Shown: positions 9,619-17,422 of the stretch, piece by piece
How the letters are laid out: each line of letters opens with the position of its first letter
Numbering within the stretch: position 1 is the stretch's first letter
Assembly: GCF_000703165.1 (NCBI RefSeq)
Contig: NZ_JNLQ01000002.1
Coordinates: forward strand, 3,162,001 to 3,226,000
Length of the DNA stretch: 64,000 nt
Source: Butyrivibrio sp. AE3004
Lineage (GTDB): Bacteria; Bacillota; Clostridia; Lachnospirales; Lachnospiraceae
Direction: 5' to 3'
Made by a program: the position numbers and the translations under genes
Notes under the pieces: model-generated
Told to the model about the DNA's origin: nothing
Database searches by the model: none
Seen by the model: the letters and a program-made list of their open reading frames with translations, nothing else

Positions 9619-11199
9619 TCAATCACTGATTTTTTCCAATTTTGCAACCGTTTCTATATGAACCGTATTGGGAAACATATCACATGGACGAATTTTTTTT
9701 AGTTCATATCCACCATCTACAAGTATCCTTAAGTCTCTGGAAAGAGTTGCGGAATCACAGCTTACATAAACTATGCGCTCAGGTCCCATTTTGAGCATAG
9801 TTTCAAGGCACGCTATATCACAGCCCTTACGCGGAGGATCTACCACGATAACATCCGGGTTTAAGGCTTTGCTCCTTCTACCTGCTTCCTTTTCAGTATT
9901 AACAGCACTGCCTTGTTCTTCTGAAGCATTTATTCTTCCATTATAAAAATCGGGAAGCACTTCCTCTGCTTTTCCCACAAAAAAGGTAGCGTTATCTATC
10001 TTATTCTCCGCTGCATTTTCTCTGGCATTGTCAATCGCCTGCGGAATAATCTCAACTCCGTAAACATGTCCCGCTTTCTTTGCCATGGCCAGACTGATAG
10101 TTCCTATCCCACAGTACAGATCCCATACGGTTTCACCACCTGTAAGCGATGCATAATTTACAGCTGTACTATACAGTTTCTCTGTCTGTACAGGATTTAC
10201 CTGAAAGAAGGACAAAGGAGAAATACTGAATTCAATTCCGCATAGTGTATCCTTTATGTAATCCCTCCCCCATAATGTATGAAGCTCGCTACTAAGAATC
10301 ACATTTGTCTTTTCATTATTGATATTAACAGTAATACTCTTAACACCATTAATAGAAGCGATTTTATTAATTAACTCATCCTGCTTATAAATAAAGCTAT
10401 TTTCTGTATCAAAAGCTTTATTACCGGGTAAATTTTTCCCCTTTTTCTTCTTATCATGGCAGATAACAAAGCAGACCATTATTTCTCCGCTTGTAAAGCC
10501 TTTACGAATTAATACATGCCGAAAAACACCTTTTCCCGTTGTCTCATCATATGCCTTTATCCCGTATTTCTTCATATGATTCAGAACTGTTTCCAGAATT
10601 ATTCTGTTTTCTTTCACCCCAAGAAGACAATCCTCCACCGGTATAATGGCATGGGTCCTTCCTGCATAGAATCCCGCTATCGGCTGTCCGTTTTTATCTG
10701 TTCCTATAGGAAATTGTGCTTTATTTCTATATCTGAAAAAGGAAGGTATCTCATTTTCACAGCCTTTTTTTCCTGACATCCCATCCTTTAAAACTTCATT
10801 CATTCCTAAAACAGGCTCCATTATCCCATCTATGAAGTTCTCATCAAAACCACCAAGTCTTATTAGGTTGTTCCTTACCTTGTTTTTCTTAAATTCCAGT
10901 TGTTTTTCATAATCAAGATTCTGTATCTGACATCCTCCACAAGCCTTTGACACAGGACATCTCGGAGTAATCCTGTACTTTGATGGTTCTATTACTTCAT
11001 CAAGATGCACATATGCATAATTTTTTTTGCTTTTCATAATAGAAGCACTGACCAGATCTCCAATTACTGCATCCTTTACAAAAAGGGTATAGCCGTCTAT
11101 CTTGCCAATACCCTCCCCGTCATTTCCTATATCATCTATTCTTATTTGAAATCTATCGCCCTTTTTATAAACGGTATTCTCAGTTCCTTTTTTTGCCAT
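9619..11199 (-). CDS. rlmD: 23S rRNA (uracil-5-)-methyltransferase, RlmD/RumA family
   Basis: Start set at ATG 11199 (MAKKG) because AGGAG lies just upstream; the frame is open nine codons further. The 526-residue enzyme has an N-terminal TRAM RNA-binding domain, Fe-S ligands in 'CPVSKACGGCQ', a Rossmann SAM-binding core ('VWDLYCGIGTISLAMAKKAG'), 'VVDPPRKGCD', and the catalytic Cys in 'VYVSCDSATLSRDL'. It transfers a methyl group to U1939 (and possibly U747, as RlmCD does) of 23S rRNA. It is longer than the usual 450-460 residues because of three hydrophilic insertions. Only 41 bp separate it from the sensor gene downstream and I see no terminator between them. Confidence 0.92.
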   Translation of the reverse strand: MAKKGTENTVYKKGDRFQIRIDDIGNDGEGIGKIDGYTLFVKDAVIGDLVSASIMKSKKNYAYVHLDEVIEPSKYRITPRCPVSKACGGCQIQNLDYEKQLEFKKNKVRNNLIRLGGFDENFIDGIMEPVLGMNEVLKDGMSGKKGCENEIPSFFRYRNKAQFPIGTDKNGQPIAGFYAGRTHAIIPVEDCLLGVKENRIILETVLNHMKKYGIKAYDETTGKGVFRHVLIRKGFTSGEIMVCFVICHDKKKKGKNLPGNKAFDTENSFIYKQDELINKIASINGVKSITVNINNEKTNVILSSELHTLWGRDYIKDTLCGIEFSISPLSFFQVNPVQTEKLYSTAVNYASLTGGETVWDLYCGIGTISLAMAKKAGHVYGVEIIPQAIDNARENAAENKIDNATFFVGKAEEVLPDFYNGRINASEEQGSAVNTEKEAGRRSKALNPDVIVVDPPRKGCDIACLETMLKMGPERIVYVSCDSATLSRDLRILVDGGYELKKIRPCDMFPNTVHIETVAKLEKISD

Positions 11200-11283
11200 T
11201 TTTACTCCTATTGTCTTCTTCCGCACTTTGTATCCTAATCTTATGGAAAAAGACTTTTATATCACTAAGAAGATTATTAGATA

Positions 11284-11775
11284 TTACTTCCAATGTAGTC
11301 GGTGGAGTTCTCCTTCTTCCTCCATATCCGGAAAATCATTTTGTCTCAGAGCTTCATATAACACTATTGCTACTGAGTTTGACAAATTAAGTGATCTTAT
11401 ATCATGTCCCATAGGAATCCTTATACAGCTTTCCTCATTATCAACAAGTATTTCCTCCGGAATACCCGCACTCTCTTTTCCGAACATTATATAGTCATCC
11501 ATTCCAAATGAAACATCAGTATATGATCTTTTAGCCTTTGTAGTAGCAAACCAGATTTTTACTCCGGGATGTTTTTCCTTAAAATCTTCATAATTAGTGT
11601 ATCTTGTGTAATCCAGTCTGTCCCAATAATCCATACCCGCACGCTTAATATCCTTCCCGTGCAATGCAAATCCCAAAGGCTCTATCAGATGAAGCGAGCT
11701 TCCCGTAGCCACGCATGTTCTTCCAATATTTCCGGTATTTTGCGGTATTTCAGGTTGATGCAAAATTATGTGCAT
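11284..11775 (-). CDS. trmL: tRNA (cytidine34-2'-O)-methyltransferase TrmL
   Basis: A 163-residue SpoU/TrmD-fold (SPOUT) methyltransferase. It opens with 'MHIILHQPEIPQNTGNIGRT', the TrmL signature, and has the knot motifs 'MFGKESAGIPEEIL', 'CIRIPMG' and 'RSLNLSNSVAIVLYE' near the C-terminus. It methylates the ribose of the wobble nucleotide in leucine tRNAs. Length is the family norm. ATG at 11775 follows GAGGAG. It lies between a sensor kinase gene and rlmD, all on the minus strand, with gaps of 73 and 84 bp. Confidence 0.95.
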   Translation of the reverse strand: MHIILHQPEIPQNTGNIGRTCVATGSSLHLIEPLGFALHGKDIKRAGMDYWDRLDYTRYTNYEDFKEKHPGVKIWFATTKAKRSYTDVSFGMDDYIMFGKESAGIPEEILVDNEESCIRIPMGHDIRSLNLSNSVAIVLYEALRQNDFPDMEEEGELHRLHWK

Positions 11776-11848
11776 TTATAAATTACTCCTCATCTATAAA
11801 CTTATATCATCTGACACATACCGGTCTGTAACCGGTAATGCTATCCAA

Positions 11849-13294
11849 TCATACTTCCTCATCCCTGTCCATTGCTGCTGCTTTAGGAATTGAAAAGATA
11901 AATTCCGTTCCGACTCCGACAGTGGAAATACAGTTGATATTTTCACCATGCGCCTTAATTATTTCTTTGACTATAGAAAGACCAAGTCCTGTTCCCTTTT
12001 TATCTTTTCCACGGGAAGCATCGGATTTATAGAATCTCTCAAATACCATCTTCTGATCTTCTTTAGGTATGCCTATACCACTGTCTTTTACGGATATAAA
12101 TACCTTACTCTTTTTTTCTGTAGTCTCTATCTTTATAACTGAGTCGTGATGGCTGAATTTAATAGCATTGTCCAAAAGATTATAGAGCACCTGCTGGATT
12201 TTACTCATATCAGCATTAACAAGCATTTTATCATCCGTAAGCACAAGCTCTATAGCAATTTTTTTCTCAAGACAAGTCATCTCAAATGAAGCTGCAGTAT
12301 TTCTTATCACCTGATTAATGTCGAAATCGGTTTTTTCCAAAAGCATTCCTCTGGCATTTAGATTGTTCAAGGTTAATAGACCGTTAGTCAGCTTTGTCAG
12401 ACGTTCTGTTTCATTTAGTACTATTCCAAGATACTTTTCATGTAGTTCCTGAGGAATTGTCCCGTCAAGCATAGCCTCAATATATCCTCTTATGGAGGTA
12501 AGAGGGGATCTGAAATCGTGTGACACATTCGCTACAAACTTCTTCTGGTCATCCTCCTGCCTTGCAATTTCTCCTGCCATGTAGGACAAAGAAGCTGCAA
12601 GATATCCCATCTCATCTTCGGATTCAACTGAAAATTCGTAGTCCATATTTCCGGCTGCGTATTCTTCTGTAGCCGTAGTTATACGTCTCAACGGTATGTA
12701 TACAAGCTCAGTAAAGAATATCAGAATGATCAGCGAGAGCAGAAACAGAACTATAAGCATCAGATATGAAATGTTTAAAAATTCATCTGCCGTTTTTCTG
12801 ATATGACTCATTGGGGTATGTATTATAACATAAGCCTGAACCTTATAGCTTGCTGTTATAGGTGCAAACACGCTTAGATTGTCTTCATCAAAGTTCCCCC
12901 AGAAATTACCTATTGTATAATAGGTACCGGCAGTAACAGACGGATTAAAGCCTTCAATTTTGATCTCTTCTCCCTGTTCAATAACATTTGAAGAATCCAG
13001 CACCAGTCTTCCTGACGGATTGACAATCCATATTCTTGCACCATCCATATACTTTGAAAGTGCATATAACTGTCTTTGAACAGTATCAAGAGATGTTTCA
13101 CTGTTATACAGATCCGCAGCATACGTATTTGCTATCTGTGTTGCTTCCGCATAAAGGCTCTCGGCTTTCTCCCTTCTACAATGCTCCATTGTCATATTTG
13201 ACACGAATGTCGCAACCATAATAAATCCAAATATGGCAAAAAGTAGATATGCAATTAAAAATTTAAGATATAATGTTCGTTTCATAACCTTCAT
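11849..13294 (-). CDS. PhoR/ResE-type sensor histidine kinase
   Basis: A 481-residue kinase with a helix at about 10-32, an extracytoplasmic sensor region (about 33-165), a second helix at about 168-190, a HAMP domain, H box 'FVANVSHDFRSPLTSIRGYI', N box 'VLYNLLDNAIKFS' and G boxes 'VKDSGIGIPKEDQ' and 'GTGLGLSIVKEI'. All catalytic motifs are intact. A second in-frame ATG three codons in (MKRTLY) has a closer AAGG and may be the real start. No response regulator is adjacent; the nearest candidate is the PhoB-like gene at 16712-17410, on the same strand but separated by the beta-glucosidase/AraC pair. The signal sensed is unknown. Confidence 0.92.
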   Translation of the reverse strand: MKVMKRTLYLKFLIAYLLFAIFGFIMVATFVSNMTMEHCRREKAESLYAEATQIANTYAADLYNSETSLDTVQRQLYALSKYMDGARIWIVNPSGRLVLDSSNVIEQGEEIKIEGFNPSVTAGTYYTIGNFWGNFDEDNLSVFAPITASYKVQAYVIIHTPMSHIRKTADEFLNISYLMLIVLFLLSLIILIFFTELVYIPLRRITTATEEYAAGNMDYEFSVESEDEMGYLAASLSYMAGEIARQEDDQKKFVANVSHDFRSPLTSIRGYIEAMLDGTIPQELHEKYLGIVLNETERLTKLTNGLLTLNNLNARGMLLEKTDFDINQVIRNTAASFEMTCLEKKIAIELVLTDDKMLVNADMSKIQQVLYNLLDNAIKFSHHDSVIKIETTEKKSKVFISVKDSGIGIPKEDQKMVFERFYKSDASRGKDKKGTGLGLSIVKEIIKAHGENINCISTVGVGTEFIFSIPKAAAMDRDEEV

Positions 13295-13331
13295 TATAAC
13301 AACTATGCGATTATTTCTGCTACACTTAGCT

Positions 13332-13363
13332 AAAAAACGGGCAGGACTTTTTTGTCCTGCCCG
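13332..13363 (-). terminator. Rho-independent terminator of the GH3 gene
   Basis: A 10-bp perfect stem, CGGGCAGGAC (13338-13347) with GTCCTGCCCG (13354-13363), has a six-base loop. On the minus strand it is followed by six T residues. It ends the beta-glucosidase transcript before the kinase gene. Confidence 0.9.
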
Positions 13364-13387
13364 CTAATATTAAGAATACAGAGCTCC

Positions 13388-15658
13388 TTACTTTTGGCCG
13401 AGTTTAGCGCTTATAGCGCACAAAAGCTGCTCCATATCTTTTTCGCTCATCATGCCAAATGACATTACAGACTTAAGTGGCATAAATCTCATCATAGCTT
13501 CCATCATCTCATCGCCCACTGCTTCATTTGGATCTCCAAAAGGTGAATTTTCAGCAGCTTTTTTCATCATTTCATCAATGATAGGCTTTGTTGCCGGATT
13601 TGCCATAAGTTCACCGATGGTAAGTGAGGAATCACATCTCATGGGTTTAACTTTGTTTGTTTCAAAGCTAATCTCTTCTCGAAGAGTAATATTATCGCTG
13701 GAATTACCAACAAGAAGTTCATATTTTCCTGAAGGAGCAAACCAGTCACCCATTGACTCTTCAAAATATGAGAGTGCTCTTGCATCAATCTCCATCTCTA
13801 CGGTTTTGCTTTCGCCGGGAGCTACTTCAACCTTTACAAATCCCTTAAGCTCCTTAACAGGTCTGTCAAAGGTTCCGTTGAGATCTCCGACATAAAGCTG
13901 AACAACTTCTTTACCTGTGACATTTCCGGTATTTTTAACGTCTACGCATACTTTTATCTTTGAATCATCTGTCATTTTATCTGATGACAGCTTCATATTT
14001 GAAAGTTCAAAGGTCGTATAAGAAAGTCCATATCCGAAGGCCCATCTTACAGGCATCATCTTTTTATCATAATAACGATAGCCTACATAGATATCCTCTG
14101 CATAATGGCACTTCTCCGGATCAGTATTAAAGTTGAGATATGACGGATTATCCTGAACTCTTAAGGGGAATGTCTCAGCAAGATGTCCGCTTGGATTCTT
14201 TTCACCGTAAAGAAGCTGATCCGTAGCTTCTCCGACACCCTGTCCTGCAAGGTACATCTCAAGGATACCCGCAACATTGTCAGCCCATGGAGTCTCTACA
14301 GGGCTTCCGTTATGAAGTACAACCATCGTATTCTCATTAACAGCTGCTACTGCTTCAATTAACTCATTCTGTGCAGCAGGCATATTCATATTCGCACGAT
14401 CATAGCCTTCAGATTCTATGACATCGGGAAGTCCTGCAAAAACAACTACCACATCAGCCTCTTTTGCTGCTGCAATTGCCTTCTCAAGCTCTCCCTTGTC
14501 AAGCGGCTCATCCTTCTGTCCGGGGAATCCCATAACATACTTTACATTTCTTCCCTTAGCTTTAGCTGAATCAAGTGCGCTTGTCACCTTTGATGCATTT
14601 ATATGACTTGATCCACCGCCCTGATATCTTGGGCTTTCTGCATATTCACCGATATAAACAATCTTTTTGGAAGGATCCAGTGGCAATATTCCGTTATTCT
14701 CAAGAAGTACACCACACTCAACTGCAGCTTCAACTGCCTTTTCATGATCCGCATCCCTGTCGAAAACTACATCGTCCTTTTTATTATCAAGGTAATCGTA
14801 TACAACCTTAAGGATTCTCTCACAAGCTCTGTCAACAAGCTTTTCATCAAGACTTCCGTCCTTAACCGCTGCTACAATCTTGGCATCATTCACTGAGGAA
14901 TCACCTGGCATCTCAAGTTCAAGTCCGGCTCTTATTCCCTGCACTCTGTCATCAACTGCGCCCCAGTCTGTCATTACATAGCCTTCAAATCCCCAATCGT
15001 CTCTGAGAACCTTTGTAAGAAGCCATTCGTTATCTGCAGAATATGTGCCATTAATTTTATTGTAGGAGCACATTACTGTCTTGGGCTGAGCTTCCTTAAC
15101 TGCTATCTCAAAAGCAGGGAAATAAATCTCTCTCATAGCTCTCTCTGAAACCTCAGAGGAATTACTCATGCGGAAATACTCCTGGTTGTTTAAAGCAAAA
15201 TGCTTAATACTTGTACCTACATGACGGCTTTGAACACCATTGATATAGGCTGCTGCCATTTTTCCTGCAAGATAAGGATCTTCTGAAAAATACTCAAAAT
15301 TTCTTCCGCAAAGCGGACTTCTTTTGATATTTACCGCAGGTCCCAAAACTATTGAAAGATTCTCAGCCTGACACTCATCACCGATTGCTTCTCCCATCTT
15401 TTTTATCATATCAGTATCAAAGCTTGATGCTGTAGCGCATGCAGCAGGGAAGCAAACTGCCTTGATACTGTCATTTATTCCAAGATGATCGCCTTCCTCA
15501 TCCTGTTTACGAAGACCATGAGGTCCATCAGACATCATAACTCTCGGTATTCCCAATCTTTCAACTGCTTTTGTATGCCAAAAATCCGCACCTCCGCAAA
15601 GTCCGGCTTTTTCTTCCAATGTCATTTCAGATACAAGTTTCTTTACGTCTGTAGCCAT
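13388..15658 (-). CDS. Glycoside hydrolase family 3 beta-glucosidase
   Basis: A 756-residue cytoplasmic-type GH3 enzyme with no signal peptide. The N-terminal TIM-barrel domain has 'SDGPHGLR' and 'KHFALNNQE', with the nucleophile Asp in 'GYVMTDWGAVDD'. The alpha/beta sandwich domain and a C-terminal fibronectin-III-like domain ('TGNVTGKEVVQLYVGD') follow. About 70 extra C-terminal residues, rich in Met and Glu, extend beyond the Fn3-like domain. It would hydrolyse imported beta-linked oligosaccharides such as cellobiose, though GH3 members may act on xylosides. A GGAGAGGAAGG site precedes ATG 15658. It is transcribed away from an AraC regulator, its likely controller, and ends at a strong terminator. 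Confidence 0.94.
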   Translation of the reverse strand: MATDVKKLVSEMTLEEKAGLCGGADFWHTKAVERLGIPRVMMSDGPHGLRKQDEEGDHLGINDSIKAVCFPAACATASSFDTDMIKKMGEAIGDECQAENLSIVLGPAVNIKRSPLCGRNFEYFSEDPYLAGKMAAAYINGVQSRHVGTSIKHFALNNQEYFRMSNSSEVSERAMREIYFPAFEIAVKEAQPKTVMCSYNKINGTYSADNEWLLTKVLRDDWGFEGYVMTDWGAVDDRVQGIRAGLELEMPGDSSVNDAKIVAAVKDGSLDEKLVDRACERILKVVYDYLDNKKDDVVFDRDADHEKAVEAAVECGVLLENNGILPLDPSKKIVYIGEYAESPRYQGGGSSHINASKVTSALDSAKAKGRNVKYVMGFPGQKDEPLDKGELEKAIAAAKEADVVVVFAGLPDVIESEGYDRANMNMPAAQNELIEAVAAVNENTMVVLHNGSPVETPWADNVAGILEMYLAGQGVGEATDQLLYGEKNPSGHLAETFPLRVQDNPSYLNFNTDPEKCHYAEDIYVGYRYYDKKMMPVRWAFGYGLSYTTFELSNMKLSSDKMTDDSKIKVCVDVKNTGNVTGKEVVQLYVGDLNGTFDRPVKELKGFVKVEVAPGESKTVEMEIDARALSYFEESMGDWFAPSGKYELLVGNSSDNITLREEISFETNKVKPMRCDSSLTIGELMANPATKPIIDEMMKKAAENSPFGDPNEAVGDEMMEAMMRFMPLKSVMSFGMMSEKDMEQLLCAISAKLGQK

Positions 15659-15795
15659 TATTCCTTCCTCTCCTCTGTAAAATCCGATCTATCTAAGTAA
15701 AAATCCAACAATATAAATATAGTATTCAAAGACAAGCAATGATATAATAAATCACCAAAAAATATAAGATATCACATATAAAATTTGAGGTTATC

Positions 15796-16692
15796 ATGGC
15801 AAAGAAACTAACTGATATAACTGGCAATAATGTCTCAGTAATGCAGGATATTTCTGGCGTTACTGACATTACTGATGCCGGAAATCTGCAAAAAAATCTG
15901 TCATTTCTTGAGAAAACCATAAGAGACGATTACAGAGAAATAATTTCCTCAGTAGACAGTCATATTTTCATGACTCAGGATACGCCCGGAGCTGATAACG
16001 GAACCAGACGAATTCAGGAAAAGGCTCTGTATTACTATGTTTCTTCCGGAGATATAACAAAAATAGATGAAATAATAGCCACCTCCATAGAATCCACAGA
16101 CAGATTTCCCGGTCCTGACAGCTCTATCTACGGTGATGTATCGGATGATCCCGTTCTTTATTCAAAATATATGCTGATTGCCAGTGTTACACTTGCTACG
16201 AGAGCTGCAATAGACGGAGGACTTGCAGAGCATATCGCCTATGCTATAAGTGATGGCTTCTTACGTCACATGGACAGACTTACGAATATCCAGAAAATCA
16301 ACATGCTTAGCAATAAGGCTCTACGGACCTTAACTTATGCTGTACATGACTATAATTTTCGTAATTGCAGTCTTATTACCAAGACATGCTGCGACTATAT
16401 TCTCCGCCATCTGCATGACAATATCAAAATGAGTACTTTGTCGGAAGTGTCCCATCGTTCATCCAATTACATTTCCGATCTTTTCCAAAAGGAACTTGGT
16501 GTCAGGCCCACAGTTTTCATTAGAGATAAAAAGCTCGAATATGCTAAAGCAATGCTTGAAACCACAGATCTGCCTGTCAGCGCCGTATCTGATCTGTTGG
16601 CCTTTCCATGCACCAGTAGTTTCATAACTTACTTTAGAAAAAAATACGGAACCACCCCTCTGCAATATCGCAGCAGGAGCAGTTCCGTGTAA
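15796..16692 (+). CDS. AraC-family regulator divergent from GH3 gene
   Basis: A 298-residue protein whose last 100 residues are an AraC double helix-turn-helix ('IKMSTLSEVSHRSSNYISDL' then 'PVSAVSDLLAFPCTSSFITY'), ending in a 'YGTTPLQYRSR' motif. The first 190 residues have no cupin signature and I do not recognise them; they look like the helical N-terminal domains common in Lachnospiraceae AraC proteins. ATG 15796 follows GAGG. The 137-bp divergent spacer to the beta-glucosidase gene suggests it activates that gene in response to a sugar. It ends 19 bp from the convergent response-regulator gene. Confidence 0.88.
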   Translation: MAKKLTDITGNNVSVMQDISGVTDITDAGNLQKNLSFLEKTIRDDYREIISSVDSHIFMTQDTPGADNGTRRIQEKALYYYVSSGDITKIDEIIATSIESTDRFPGPDSSIYGDVSDDPVLYSKYMLIASVTLATRAAIDGGLAEHIAYAISDGFLRHMDRLTNIQKINMLSNKALRTLTYAVHDYNFRNCSLITKTCCDYILRHLHDNIKMSTLSEVSHRSSNYISDLFQKELGVRPTVFIRDKKLEYAKAMLETTDLPVSAVSDLLAFPCTSSFITYFRKKYGTTPLQYRSRSSSV

Positions 16693-16711
16693 TAACTAAT
16701 GATTATTTTAT

Positions 16712-17410
16712 TCATGAGACCTCAAATTTATAACCAATTCCCCAAATTGTTGCTATTCTCCAGGTCTCATGATCCTTTATTTTTTCGCGGAGACGCTTAA
16801 TATGAACATCGACCGTTCTGGTATCTCCCACATATTCATATCCCCATATCTGATCAAGAAGCTGTTCTCTTGTAAATACACGATTTGGAGAAGAAGCAAG
16901 AAAATACAAAAGCTCAAGTTCCTTTGGAGGCATATCTACTCTTGAACCTTGATAATTAACAGAATAATTTGTCATGTTAATCTCCAGATCCTGATATTTC
17001 ACAACCTTATCATCTGACGGTTCTGGTTCGGTAACAATCGGCTTATATCGTCTAAGGACTGCCTTCACTCTTGCAACAAGCTCCTTGGAATCAAAGGGCT
17101 TTTCCATATAATCATCTGCCCCCATCTCCAGTCCCAATACCTTATCAAACACTTCTCCTTTTGCAGAAAGCATAATTATTGGTGTCTGAGATCTGGTTCT
17201 TAATTCCCTGCATACCTGGTATCCGTCTATTCCCGGTAGCATAAGATCAAGCAAAACCAGATTAGGTTGAAAAGTATCAAATGCCTCAAGTGCCGACTCA
17301 CCATCACCGACTATCAATGTATCAAAGCATTCCTTGATTAGGTAGAGTGATATTAACTCTGCTATGTTGTTATCATCATCTACAATTAGTATTTTTTGTT
17401 TTGCTACCAT
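16712..17410 (-). CDS. PhoB/OmpR-family response regulator
   Basis: A 232-residue regulator. The receiver domain has 'LIVDDDNNIAEL', phosphoacceptor Asp55 in 'LVLLDLMLPG', a conserved Thr/Ser position ('IIMLSA') and Lys in 'MEKPFDSKELVAR'. The C-terminal winged helix matches PhoB ('LELLYFLASSPNRVFTREQL', 'TRTVDVHIKRLREKI'). It binds DNA when phosphorylated. ATG 17410 follows GAGGG. It sits 12 bp after mutS2 and so may be the last gene of the long run starting at 26604. The kinase at 11849-13294 is its probable partner, separated by the GH3/AraC pair. Confidence 0.93.
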   Translation of the reverse strand: MVAKQKILIVDDDNNIAELISLYLIKECFDTLIVGDGESALEAFDTFQPNLVLLDLMLPGIDGYQVCRELRTRSQTPIIMLSAKGEVFDKVLGLEMGADDYMEKPFDSKELVARVKAVLRRYKPIVTEPEPSDDKVVKYQDLEINMTNYSVNYQGSRVDMPPKELELLYFLASSPNRVFTREQLLDQIWGYEYVGDTRTVDVHIKRLREKIKDHETWRIATIWGIGYKFEVS

Positions 17411-17422
17411 TACACCCTCATG

